Source: Bog-159 sp963756605
GTDB lineage: Bacteria; Acidobacteriota; Terriglobia; Bryobacterales; Bryobacteraceae
Assembly (NCBI GenBank): GCA_963756605.1
Contig: CAVWOT010000009.1
Coordinates: 496,001 to 560,000 of the forward strand
Reading direction: 5' to 3'
Length of the DNA stretch: 64,000 nt
The notes below the pieces were generated by a model. That model had not been told where the DNA came from. It saw only the letters and a list, made by a program, of their open reading frames with translations, and ran no database searches. Below, one piece after another: positions 49,455 through 57,973 of this stretch. The number at the start of each line of letters is the position of its first letter. The stretch's first letter is position 1. Made by a program: the position numbers and the translations under genes.

Positions 49455-51553
49455 ATGCACATGCCGCGCTCCGCGTCGCTCGTCCCGCTCGCTCTGTTCC
49501 TCGCGCCTCTCGCCGCAGCGCAATCGCAATATTGGCTTGCGCCAACTATTGGCCTTTCCGCCCGCCCGGCGTATTGCGATTCCCAGCCAGGCTATACCTG
49601 TAATGCGAGCGTCTTTGTAAGCTGGCAACTCCCCCAGGGCGTCACCTGCGGCAGCGGCTGCCATATCGAGTACTGTCTTACCGAAGATGGCGCCACGGAC
49701 AACCAAGGCATATTGACGGCGTGCAACCAGCAGATGCTATGGAGCCACACCAGTTCGCCCTACACGCTGGGAGCCGTCAATACCGTCAACACCGTTTACG
49801 GCGAGTTCCGCACCGTGCAGGGGGGGAGCGCAGCCCAGCCTGCCCGGCATAGCCGAAATCACCTTCATCGCCACGGCTCTCGTGGCTAACCTGAACTCGC
49901 CGGCGGGGATACTGGACCCATCAACCGGCGACCTCCTCCAGCCGCTCGTGATCAACTCGGGCAACGCGCAGTGGATCACGTACTCGGGCTGGAGCACAGT
50001 GGACCCGCCCGCGGCTGTAAGTTTCAGCATCCAAGGCTGCACGGCCGATCCGTGCACCACTACCCCGCTGAAAACCGGGCTGGGCACTTCCAGCTACATG
50101 TGGGAGTGGCCGGCCTCTGCGCCGCCGTCGTTCAGCTTCATCCAGGTCACCGCTACGGACGACGCGGGCAACCAAGGCGAGAGCTTGGCGCCAAGTACGC
50201 CGAGCGTCTTCAGTTTCTTCGATTCGAACGCCGCGCCGAACCCCCCGCTCACTTGCAGCCCGTCCGGCGGCTCCGGATACGTGGCCTGCACGCCCCTGGG
50301 CGGCGACGACGACATTCCCACTGACCCACCTAGCGCGACAACCGATCAGTCCTGCCAGACCATAGAAGGCCAACACTACACAGTTGCCTTCTCCGGCTAT
50401 TCCGATCCCAGCATGCGGGCTGACCGTCTCATCAGTTCGCCGTCGAACCCGTACGGCACGAACCTGTGGATGCTGTACTCCTACCCCTGGCTCCAGTACA
50501 TTTCTAACCCCTGCACATACACTCCTGTTGTGGAGATCCACCTGGCGGAGAGCAACGTCTCGACCGGACCCGGCGGCAACAGTTGGTCGGCCTGGTGTCC
50601 GGACTCGCCGTGCTCGAATGGCACGCCCATATTTCCGTCCGAGACCTTCACCAACGGCTGCGGTGGTATCGCTACCAACACGTGTTACTCCGCGCACGAG
50701 GTTGCGAACTTTTGGCCATATGTCAGCGGCGAAACCGAAACTTGGTATGCCGTCCACCTGATGTATTTCCTCCCGCCGGCGGGCCGGGCATTTACCCGCA
50801 TCTCCGATGGATGCCTCGTAACCAGCGTCGCCACCGGATCGCCGACGGCCTTGGGCTGGTCGAGTGGTGGGCCATCGGACTGCAGCAACCCGAACGCTTT
50901 TCCATCGAATAACTACCTCCTGTCTTTCCAAACGCTGGACGGAGCCATCGTGGGCCACCCCCCCTTTTCAGGACGGCACGTGTACGAGCTGGGGCGAGCC
51001 CGCGATCATGGTAAGCGGCGGCACGCTGTACTTGGCTGCCTCGTGCTTTAACGCGAACTTCCTCAGCCTCGGCTATTACGTCTTTACCTGCAGCCTGGAG
51101 GGCTTTTCGAATTCGGCATGGGGCTATTATTCGGGTCCGTTCCTGTACTCCAGCCTGCCCACGGGCTCCTATTCCTCCAATCCTGGGCAGACCGTAAACT
51201 CCCTCACCGAGTTGGACTGGGCCGTGCGCGCGGACAATAGCATAGTGGCCGTGGTGACACCCGCGTTCGTCCCGAATGGCGGCCAGGGCACTCAGTTTCA
51301 GTACGGGTGTGCCGTCGTGAGCTTCGACCTCCTCAACGGGTTTGTCGGAAGCACCCTGGTAGCAACACTGAGTGACGTAGACGGCTCGTCGGGCACCTAT
51401 GAACAGGAGGGCGCCAACGGCTGCACCTACGACCCGATGTCTAACACGGGGATCGTAATCGTTCGGCATCTCCTGAACACAGACCTCACCAGCCCCGGCA
51501 GTCCAGAGCAATACCAAATCTACTCGCTGCTGGACACGGGCGTCATTCCGTAG
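49455..51553 (+). CDS. Secreted hypothetical protein, two homopolymer frameshifts
   Basis: About 695 residues when two indels are corrected, in a G7 run at 49820-49826 and a C7 run at 50958-50964. A signal peptide ends near LAPLAAAQ. A Cys-rich first part (WQLPQGVTCGSGCHIEYCLT) is followed by beta-sandwich-like sequence (AEITFIATALVANLNSPAGI), then a region rich in Tyr, Trp and Cys (YGTNLWMLYSYPWLQY, TETWYAVHLMYFLPPAGRAF) and a C-terminal part ending VIVRHLLNTDLT. No family is recognised. It is 14 bp upstream of a GloVer-repeat gene on the same strand, so the two may be co-expressed. Confidence 0.65.
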
Positions 51554-51567
51554 AGGAGACCAAAAAA

Positions 51568-52785
51568 ATGGACGTGCCCTATGTTGCCTCAGTTGCCGCC
51601 GCTCTTATGATCTCGGTGATCGCTCCCCGGGCCACCGGGCAGACGCGCTTCGCCACATTGTACGCCTTTACCGACGGATACCCCGCCGGGCTTACCGTGG
51701 CCCGCGGGGCGCTCTATGGCGCCTTCGAGGGGATCGCACCAACCGGTGCAAACTGTGGGACCGTATTCGAGCTCAGTCCGCCCGCGGTCGCCGGCGGGGC
51801 ATGGGCTGAGACGGTGCTGCACAGTTTCGCGGGCACGCCGGATGCGTGCGACCCGCTCTTCCCTCCCGTGGTCGGGCCGGGAGGCACGGTTTACGGCGTG
51901 ACGTACGAGGGCGGTGCGGACCAGGGCGGGGCGTTATACGAGTTGATCCCTCCGGCCTCACCGGATGGAGACTGGTCTGAGAGCCTGCCCTACAGCTTCG
52001 GCGAAACCACCGACGGCGGGTACGACGAAAGCGCGCTAGTCCCCCGCTCGGACGGCTCCTTCTATCTCCTCACATCGAGTGGAACGAACGGGTACGGCGC
52101 GCTATTCCAACTGCGGCCGCCCACGGCGGCCGGGGGAGCCTGGACGGGGACTGTCCTCTACAGCTTCCCGGTAGGGCAACCCGTGGGCACTCTGATTGCC
52201 GGCCCTGACGGCAGTTTTTACGGCACTAGCTTCTTCAACCTTCCCGGACCGGGGCTGATCTTTCGACTTAGTCCCCCTACGACACCCGGTGGGGCCTGGA
52301 CCGAGAGCGAAGTTTACAATCTTGTCCGCCCTTACCAGCAGGGGAGTACCCTCAACTCCCTGGTTCTCGCCAGTGACGGAACCATTTATGGCACCACCTA
52401 CGGCGACAGTATGTATGCCGGCGGCATATCCGTAGTCTTCCAACTTACTCCGCCGTCGTCCCCGGGCGGCGAGTGGACTTATACCAAGTTGCGGGAATTC
52501 GAGCGGGGCAATCTCTGCCAGCCACTGATCCTGCGCAACGGAAATCTTTACGGTGCAGTCGCCACCAGTCAGGGCGGCGCGGTCTTCGAGATGCAGCCGC
52601 CGTCCAGCCCCGGCGGAGCCTGGACCACAACCTATCTCCACGCATTCACGGATGGCCAGGTGCCCGGCGCGGCGCTGGTCGGCGGCGCATTCGTCATGGA
52701 CGAGCATGGAACCATCTTCGGCGCGACGCAGAATGTCTACGCCCAGCCGCCCAACGGCACGGTTTATGCGATCTCGCCGGAGTAA
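51568..52785 (+). CDS. Secreted GloVer-repeat protein (TIGR03803), second copy
   Basis: Encodes 405 residues with GAGGAGA upstream. The signal peptide ends near APRATGQ. Repeats of about 50 residues follow the pattern FELSPPA-GGAW-ETVLHSF / YGTTYG, for example LYELIPPASPDGDWSESLPY and FQLRPPTAAGGAWTGTVLYS. It belongs to the subclass with a PP-GGAWTE core, unlike the copy at 43853. It probably forms an extracellular propeller of unknown function. Confidence 0.83.
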   Translation: MDVPYVASVAAALMISVIAPRATGQTRFATLYAFTDGYPAGLTVARGALYGAFEGIAPTGANCGTVFELSPPAVAGGAWAETVLHSFAGTPDACDPLFPPVVGPGGTVYGVTYEGGADQGGALYELIPPASPDGDWSESLPYSFGETTDGGYDESALVPRSDGSFYLLTSSGTNGYGALFQLRPPTAAGGAWTGTVLYSFPVGQPVGTLIAGPDGSFYGTSFFNLPGPGLIFRLSPPTTPGGAWTESEVYNLVRPYQQGSTLNSLVLASDGTIYGTTYGDSMYAGGISVVFQLTPPSSPGGEWTYTKLREFERGNLCQPLILRNGNLYGAVATSQGGAVFEMQPPSSPGGAWTTTYLHAFTDGQVPGAALVGGAFVMDEHGTIFGATQNVYAQPPNGTVYAISPE

Positions 52786-52797
52786 CGTCGGCGCGGG

Positions 52798-53280
52798 TCA
52801 CTCCCTCCACGCGCGCAACAGCTTCTCGTAGGTGACCGCCAAATCTTCGGGCAACACCCGGGTCTCGCCCACCGACGTCATGAAATTGGCATCCGCCACC
52901 CAGCGCGGCAGCACGTGCATATGGACGTGTCCGGCGACCCCGGCGCCCGCGGCCCTGCCGATATTGATTCCCATGTTGAGGCCGTCGGGATGGTAGTTGG
53001 CGCGCAGGTGGATCTCCGCCTGGCGCACCAGCAGGATCATCTCCTGCAGCGTGGCCTCCGCGACTGCCGCGAGCGCCGGTGCGTGTTCATAAGGCACCAC
53101 CATCAGATGGCCCGAGGTATACGGAAACCGGTTCAGGATGACAAAATTGAGACGGCCGCGGTGGATGATGAGGTTGTCACGATCGCGATGCTGCGCGGGC
53201 AAATCGCAAAAGATGCAGCCGGCGGCCTGCTCCGCCGTGGTCACGTACTGATAGCGCCACGGACTCCAGAGATAATCCAT
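52798..53280 (-). CDS. HIT-family nucleotide hydrolase/transferase
   Basis: Encodes 160 residues. The histidine triad is HVHMHV (His118, His120, His122), preceded by LNMGINIGRAAGAGVAG. The N-terminal CIFC and FVILNRFPYTSGHLMVVPYE match the Ap4A phosphorylase/Rv2613c-like branch with zinc-binding Cys. The enzyme cleaves dinucleoside polyphosphates or nucleotidyl conjugates in the cytoplasm. It lies 7 bp downstream of the HU gene on the same strand. Confidence 0.92.
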   Translation of the reverse strand: MDYLWSPWRYQYVTTAEQAAGCIFCDLPAQHRDRDNLIIHRGRLNFVILNRFPYTSGHLMVVPYEHAPALAAVAEATLQEMILLVRQAEIHLRANYHPDGLNMGINIGRAAGAGVAGHVHMHVLPRWVADANFMTSVGETRVLPEDLAVTYEKLLRAWRE

Positions 53281-53287
53281 ACCGCCG

Positions 53288-53617
53288 CTACAGCGTAGGC
53301 GCCGGTTCGCTTGGGGCCGATTCGGCGGCGGGCGCCGTGACGGAACTGTTCACCACGTCTTTCAGTTCTTTGCTCGGCTTGAAGTAGGGGATTTTCTTGG
53401 CCGGCACTTCCACGCGCGCGCCGGTTTTCGGATTGCGTCCGATGCGCGGCTGGCGCTGCCGGGTGCGGAAGCTGCCGAAGCCGCGAATTTCGATCTTGTC
53501 GCCGGTGCGCAGGGAACGCACGATGCTGTCAAAAATGGCCTCTACGATGACTTCGGATTCTTTCCGGGTCATCTCGACCACGCGCGAGACCTCTTCAATC
53601 AGATCGGCCTTGGTCAT
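53288..53617 (-). CDS. HU/IHF-family DNA-binding protein
   Basis: Encodes 109 residues from the ATG at 53617, chosen for AAGGAGA upstream; the frame extends to 53701 without support. MTKADLIEEVSRVVEMTRKE with the dimer helix and the DNA arm GFGSFRTRQRQPRIGRNPKT followed by PAKKIPYFKPSKELKD are complete. A Pro/Ala/Ser-rich tail of about 18 residues is added. It lies next to rpsA, an arrangement also seen for rpsA-ihfB in proteobacteria. Confidence 0.93.
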   Translation of the reverse strand: MTKADLIEEVSRVVEMTRKESEVIVEAIFDSIVRSLRTGDKIEIRGFGSFRTRQRQPRIGRNPKTGARVEVPAKKIPYFKPSKELKDVVNSSVTAPAAESAPSEPAPTL

Positions 53618-53778
53618 GTACTCTTCTCCTTGTGCTCTCAAGCCGTTACAGCAGTATCTCTTGAACGGACGATTTTTGCAAGCTTCCAAACACTCGCGCA
53701 AAACGGGGCGCCTCGCGCCGCCTTGATCTGCGGAGTTCTTATCCTATACGGCGGCGCGAAACTACACGCCCCTTTGCG

Positions 53779-55500
53779 CTATTCGGCGCCGCCGCGATTC
53801 TTCAAGCTCAGCACTTCTTCAATGGTAGCAGCGCCGGCGGCTGCCTGCCGCTGATAATCAGCCAGGCGGCCCTTCTCCTCGTCGTGGGCCACCGCTTTGA
53901 GGCTCAACCCGATTTTCTTTTCCGCCTCGCTCATCTTGATAATCTTGAAATCATATTCCTGGCCCACTGCCAGGGGCGGCTCCGCTGAGCGTCTCCCGGA
54001 GTAGCCCGGAACTTCTGAAAAGTGGCAAAGCCCTTCGACGTTCTCCGCCAGTTCCACAAACGCCCCAAAACCCGCCAGACGCGAGACGCGGCCATGTACG
54101 ATATCGCCCGGCTGATGGCCTTGCATGTAGGTTTCCCAGGCATCCGGCTGGAGCTGTTTGATACCCAATGACAACCGGTGGCTCTTAGCGTCGATATTCA
54201 GAATCACGGCCTGCACGAGCTGGCCCTTCTTCAGGATTTCCGAGGGATGCTTGACGCGCTTGGTCCACGAGAGATCCGAAACATGCACGAGCCCGTCGAT
54301 GCCCTCCTCGATCTCGATGAAGGCGCCGAAATCGGTCATGTTGCGCACCCGGCCTTCGACCACGGAACCGATACTGTAGCGGCTGTCGATGGTGGTCCAG
54401 GGATTCGCTTCGAGCTGTTTGAGTCCCAATGAAATGCGCCGGTCGCGCGGGTTCACTTCCAGCACGACGGCCTCCACCTGATCGCCGACATGCACTACTT
54501 TCGACGGGTGCTTCATGCGCCGCGACCAGGTCATTTCGGTGATATGGATGAGCCCTTCCACGCCGGACTCCAGTTCCACGAACGCCCCGTAATCCGTGAC
54601 ATTCACCACCTGCCCCATCACGCGGCCGTCTATCGGGTAGCGCGCGGCCACCGTTTCCCATGGATCGGGCGCCAGTTGCCGGAGGCCGAGCGAGACGCGC
54701 TCCTTGGCGCGGTCGAATTTGAGCACCTTGGCGGTGACGGTGTCGCCCACGTGCACGATCTCGGACGGATGCGCCACGCGGCCGTAGGACATGTCCGTGA
54801 CGTGCAGCAAACCGTCGAGGCCGCCTAAATCGACGAACGCTCCATAGTCGGTCAGATTTTTCACGACGCCCGTCACGATGGCGCCTTCCGACAACTGGTC
54901 GAGAGTGGCAGTCTTGCGCTGGTTGACCTCCTGTTCGACGGCCAGCTTGCGCGAAACCACTACATTGCCGCGGCGTCGGTTTACTTTGATGATCTTGACC
55001 GGGACATCCTGGCCGATGAACGAATCGAGGTGATGCACGGGACGCGGGTCGACCTGCGAACCGGGCATAAAGGCTTCAATACCCACGTCCACCGAAAGGC
55101 CGCCCTTGACTCTGCCCAGGACATGGCCCAGGATCACCAGTTGATCCGCGAAGGCTTTTTCCAGGTTGTCCCACACGCGCACGCGCGCGGCCTTGGCATG
55201 TGAAAGCAGCACGTAACCTTCGGGCTGCTCGCCATGGTCGATCATCACATCGATGATGTCGCCGGTTTGTACAGTTAATTCTCCGCCAGGGCCGCGAAAC
55301 TGGTCGATCGGTACGAGCCCTTCCGACTTGTACCCGAAATCGACGATCACGTCGCTGGCGGTGACCTTGAGAACGGTGCCTTCGAGAAGCGCACCTTCAG
55401 CGGGAGCCAGATGGGTATACTCGTCGAGCAAAGACTGGTAGCTTTCGCTATCCGGCTGGACCAATTCGTCCGCCTGCTCTTTGCCTTGATCGACGGCCAT
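53779..55500 (-). CDS. rpsA: 30S ribosomal protein S1
   Basis: Encodes 573 residues from the ATG at 55500, preceded by GGAGG at seven bases. Six S1 RNA-binding repeats are seen: GALLEGTVLKVTASDVIVDF; the second with VLGRVKGGLSVDVGIEAFMP; then ITGVVKNLTDYGAFVDLGG-like, DGRVMGQVVNVTDYGAFVEL, GSVVEGRVRNMTDFGAFIEI and GDIVHGRVSRLAGFGAFVEL. Length and order are normal. S1 binds mRNA at the ribosome for initiation. The frame is fully intact. Confidence 0.96.
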   Translation of the reverse strand: MAVDQGKEQADELVQPDSESYQSLLDEYTHLAPAEGALLEGTVLKVTASDVIVDFGYKSEGLVPIDQFRGPGGELTVQTGDIIDVMIDHGEQPEGYVLLSHAKAARVRVWDNLEKAFADQLVILGHVLGRVKGGLSVDVGIEAFMPGSQVDPRPVHHLDSFIGQDVPVKIIKVNRRRGNVVVSRKLAVEQEVNQRKTATLDQLSEGAIVTGVVKNLTDYGAFVDLGGLDGLLHVTDMSYGRVAHPSEIVHVGDTVTAKVLKFDRAKERVSLGLRQLAPDPWETVAARYPIDGRVMGQVVNVTDYGAFVELESGVEGLIHITEMTWSRRMKHPSKVVHVGDQVEAVVLEVNPRDRRISLGLKQLEANPWTTIDSRYSIGSVVEGRVRNMTDFGAFIEIEEGIDGLVHVSDLSWTKRVKHPSEILKKGQLVQAVILNIDAKSHRLSLGIKQLQPDAWETYMQGHQPGDIVHGRVSRLAGFGAFVELAENVEGLCHFSEVPGYSGRRSAEPPLAVGQEYDFKIIKMSEAEKKIGLSLKAVAHDEEKGRLADYQRQAAAGAATIEEVLSLKNRGGAE

Positions 55501-55794
55501 TACCACGCCTCCGCGGGACAACTCTATTAGCCGATTGCCGGGGACTTACGAACGCGAGACATGATACAAGCGAGGAAGTAATGCGATCTCAATGAATTCC
55601 AGAGATTTACATCGAAACCGGCCCGCCTGATTCACCAGCAAGGCTCTGACAGATCAATATCTTAGCAAATACGTGGCGGGAAGTCACGCCGGAATGGGAG
55701 CGGCCCGAGAACTCCGCGGCATTCGGCGCACTGTACATGCGGAGTCCTTTGCCGTGGAGATTGGAAGAACGGGTTCTCGGGAGGAGCATTTGGG
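55501..55794. other. Intergenic region between rpsA and the hairpin/micro-ORF units
   Basis: Must contain the rpsA promoter on the minus strand and any promoter for the micro-ORF units on the plus strand. No assignment is firm. Confidence 0.4.
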
Positions 55795-55840
55795 CTTCGA
55801 TCGGGAAAGCCCGGGGACCGCCCGGGCCTTCCTGTCAAAG
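55795..55840 (+). promoter_or_regulatory. GC-rich leader hairpin, unit 1
   Basis: 5' arm starts CTTCGATC, continues GGGAAAGCCCGGG, and the 3' arm is CCCGGGCCTTCC. The loop is GACCG. The base of the stem pairs imperfectly with GTCAAAG. It ends exactly 20 bases before the ATG of micro-ORF 1. It is very similar to the hairpin at 56039-56087. Confidence 0.75.
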
Positions 55841-55860
55841 CGGAAAGGAGGATCAACTCA

Positions 55861-55941
55861 ATGATCAAATTGCTAGTTGAGCTGCCGCTGATCGGCAAGT
55901 TCACGGTAATTACCGTTTGGCACCGTAAGGGCCAGCGGTAA
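55861..55941 (+). CDS. 26-residue micro-ORF 1
   Basis: GGAGG at 55847-55851 lies nine bases before an ATG. The peptide is MIKLLVELPLIGKFTVITVW plus a basic tail HRKGQR. It is hydrophobic with a basic end, the general character of small membrane-active or leader peptides. It is preceded by a strong hairpin and followed within 7 bases by another. The second unit (56039-56341) repeats the layout and starts with a related peptide, which argues for a selected coding element and not chance. Function is unknown. It has no recognised family. Confidence 0.5.
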   Translation: MIKLLVELPLIGKFTVITVWHRKGQR

Positions 55942-55947
55942 TCGCCG

Positions 55948-55980
55948 AGCGGGGTCGGGCCTCGTAAACCCGATCCCGCT
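55948..55980 (+). terminator. Hairpin after micro-ORF 1, terminator-like or structural
   Basis: 12-bp stem AGCGGGGTCGGG / CCCGATCCCGCT with one G-T pair and a 9-base loop, starting 7 bases after the stop codon. It lacks a run of T, so Rho-independent termination is uncertain. Confidence 0.5.
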
Positions 55981-56038
55981 ACTAGCATACTCCAAATGTC
56001 CTCGAATTCAAATCCCCCCTTTTGTGCGCCGCAAAGCG

Positions 56039-56087
56039 CTTCGATCAGGAGGGCCCGGCTGGTGTGGCCCGGGCCTTCCGATCGAAG
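56039..56087 (+). promoter_or_regulatory. GC-rich leader hairpin, unit 2
   Basis: Outer arms CTTCGATC and GATCGAAG pair perfectly, and inner arms GGCCCGG and CCGGGCC pair across a loop of about 10 bases. It ends 20 bases before the ATG of micro-ORF 2, the same distance as in unit 1. Confidence 0.75.
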
Positions 56088-56107
56088 TGGGAAGGAGGAA
56101 CAACAAC

Positions 56108-56341
56108 ATGATCGAGTTTGCTGTCAAGACTGCCGTGTTCGGCAACCACGTTAGTAGCATAGTCCAGCCTGCGGCCATTTTAAAGTGCCTTCGTACTACG
56201 ATGCGTACCGGCTTGTGTACCATTACTCGATGCGGGAGGGTTCCGGCTGCGTGCGCCAGGCAAACTGTTATTAAGATCGTTATTTACGATTTTATGATGG
56301 ACGCAGCCGGGGACAAAACGGCGGGTACAGGCGGGGCCTGA
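56108..56341 (+). CDS. Micro-ORF 2, possibly extended beyond its ancestral stop
   Basis: GGAGG at 56094-56098 lies nine bases before the ATG, as in unit 1. The first residues MIEFAVKTAVFGNHVSSIVQ align with micro-ORF 1 (M-I-x-L/F-x-V-E/K, then V/L-I/F-G). The frame then runs on to 77 residues, Cys-rich in the middle (KCLRTTMRTGLCTITRCGR). The ancestral stop may have been lost. It runs towards hsp20 (minus strand), ending 47 bp from its 3' end. Function is unknown. Confidence 0.4.
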   Translation: MIEFAVKTAVFGNHVSSIVQPAAILKCLRTTMRTGLCTITRCGRVPAACARQTVIKIVIYDFMMDAAGDKTAGTGGA

Positions 56342-56387
56342 AAGCCGAAAGGACATCAGTCCCCGCGCTGTCTGTCGCCCACCAGAC

Positions 56388-56918
56388 CTATGAGGCGATC
56401 TGGATTTGGCGGCTTTGCCGCTTATTATTGGGGATGGGAACGCGGACCTGCAGTAAGCCTTCTTTGAACTCGGCCTTTGCCTTGTCTGTTTCCGCGCCTT
56501 GCGGCAACGGAATCATACGGTAAAAATGGCCATAGCTGCGTTCTGACCGCCTGAATTCGCCCTGCGTTTCCTCATGCTGCTGCCGTCTTTCGCCTTCGAT
56601 GATCAGGCCATCGTCGGTCGATTCGACTTTGACATCTTCCTTCTTCATGCCGGGTAGTTCGGCGGTAACTTCTAAATTGCCGTCGTGCTCCCGGACCTCC
56701 ACTGCCGGGGACCATAGCCCCGCTTCACCGAAGTTTCGCGAGAGACCGAAGGTACTCGCAAAAGCCCGGTCCATCTCGTCGGAGAGGCGCCGCATTAATG
56801 AGAATGGACCGAAGTTACTGTAAGCGTTGAAGCCTTCCCGCGACGGATAGCTTTCCTGCCGCCGCGTAAGGTTACGTTCTGATTCAGGGGATCGGCTCTG
56901 AGCCGCTGTTGCTGCCAT
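56388..56918 (-). CDS. Hsp20/alpha-crystallin small heat-shock protein
   Basis: Encodes 176 residues with AGGAGA upstream. The N-terminal tail is followed by an alpha-crystallin domain from about residue 65 (WSPAVEVREHDGNLEVTAEL, MKKEDVKVESTDDGLIIEGE, SYGHFYRMIPLPQGAETDKA, FKEGLLQVRVPIPN). It is an ATP-independent holdase that binds unfolding proteins in the cytoplasm. No CIRCE or ROSE-type element was recognised upstream. Confidence 0.95.
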   Translation of the reverse strand: MAATAAQSRSPESERNLTRRQESYPSREGFNAYSNFGPFSLMRRLSDEMDRAFASTFGLSRNFGEAGLWSPAVEVREHDGNLEVTAELPGMKKEDVKVESTDDGLIIEGERRQQHEETQGEFRRSERSYGHFYRMIPLPQGAETDKAKAEFKEGLLQVRVPIPNNKRQSRQIQIAS

Positions 56919-57004
56919 TTGGCTTGTCTCCTATAACTTCATTCTGCGCGCAGCGGAGCGCGGCATTCAAGACGCGAATGGCATTCCAATGTGATGGGAG
57001 GCAC

Positions 57005-57589
57005 TCAGTCTTTATTTGCTTGCATCAAGGGACGTGGAGCGACAAACTGCGCGCGGTGTGCTCTCCATTCGTCCGCGGTGATCTCCCAGACTTCGGTGCA
57101 CAGCCGGCCTGAAACATAATCGTCTTCCCGTGTTTCGACCAGACGCATGCCCTGCCGCTCAGAAATGCGACGCGACGCCGCATTCACCGCCGCCTTGGGA
57201 ATGCGCAGCATGGGAAAGCCCAGCGTGTCGAACCAGTAATCCGTCACCACGCCGCTCGCCTCGCTCATCAATCCCTGCCCATGCCATGGCACTCCCAACC
57301 AGAATCCGCGGTTGATCTCGGCGCTCTTCATCAGGCTGATGCAACCGATCAGGCGATGCGGATCGTTCTTCAGGCGCAGCGTCCAATGCCACGCCTCACC
57401 GCGCGCGGCCTGCGGCAGTGCCACATCGCGATAATAAGCCAGCACTCCATCGGGCGGAAACGGCCAAGGCACTTTGCTTGTCAGATAGCGGACCACGTCC
57501 CACTGCGGAAACAGCGACTGCGCCTGCTCCGCGTCGGCCAATTCCAACGGGCGCAGCCAGAGCCGCGGCGTCTCTAATAGCGGCGTCAC
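57005..57589 (-). CDS. GNAT N-acetyltransferase (RimJ/RimL-like)
   Basis: About 194 residues from a GTG at 57589 that overlaps the stop of the upstream gene (GTGA). Motifs: LLETPRLWLRPLELADAEQA, HWTLRLKNDPHRLIGCISLM, GFWLGVPWHGQGLMSEASGV (acetyl-CoA site, GxGLMSEA in place of Q/RxxGxG/A) and MLRIPKAAVNAASRRISERQ. Family members acetylate protein N-termini or small molecules. It is translationally coupled to the MmcQ/YjbR gene. Confidence 0.85.
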   Translation of the reverse strand: MTPLLETPRLWLRPLELADAEQAQSLFPQWDVVRYLTSKVPWPFPPDGVLAYYRDVALPQAARGEAWHWTLRLKNDPHRLIGCISLMKSAEINRGFWLGVPWHGQGLMSEASGVVTDYWFDTLGFPMLRIPKAAVNAASRRISERQGMRLVETREDDYVSGRLCTEVWEITADEWRAHRAQFVAPRPLMQANKD

Positions 57590-57969
57590 GACGCGGCCTT
57601 CACCTGCGCGGCCAGCCGCTTGGGCGCCACCAGTTGGTAACTGCACGCAACTAATTCCGACACTTCCTCCCAGTCCGGATCGCCCACATCCAGGCGCAGC
57701 GCCACCCAGCCGTTGTGCGCCATATAAGCGGGCAGATAGAAGCGGGCTGGCTGCGCCGCGGACAGCGCGTGGTTGTCGCCCGGCAGCACTTTGCAACTGA
57801 CCGACACGATGCCATCGCCGTGATGGTCGTCGAGGAACCAACAGAAGGTTTTCTTTCCGACCATGAAGCCCGCATGCCGCCCCTGGCAACATCTGGTGGC
57901 CTCCGGCAGCGCCAGGCAGATTTTCGTGAGCCGGGTCAATCGCCGGTCTTCTTTGGCGGATTTCGCCAT
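57586..57969 (-). CDS. MmcQ/YjbR-family protein
   Basis: Encodes 127 residues from the ATG at 57969 with GGAGG six bases upstream. Family blocks: LTKICLALPEATRCCQGRHA, FMVGKKTFCWFLDDHHGDG, YLPAYMAHNGWVALRLDVGD and ELVACSYQLVAPKRLAAQV. Members have a CyaY-like fold and unknown function. It begins 4 bp after the stop of the PQQ-propeller gene upstream and overlaps the GNAT gene. Confidence 0.87.
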   Translation of the reverse strand: MAKSAKEDRRLTRLTKICLALPEATRCCQGRHAGFMVGKKTFCWFLDDHHGDGIVSVSCKVLPGDNHALSAAQPARFYLPAYMAHNGWVALRLDVGDPDWEEVSELVACSYQLVAPKRLAAQVKAAS

Positions 57970-57973
57970 GCGG

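Noticed and set aside
49820..50964. Phase variation by G7 and C7 tracts as the main explanation
   Set aside because: Tracts of seven are short for switching, and similar one-base shifts occur in cytoplasmic genes such as the ABC-F ATPase, so sequencing error is at least as likely.
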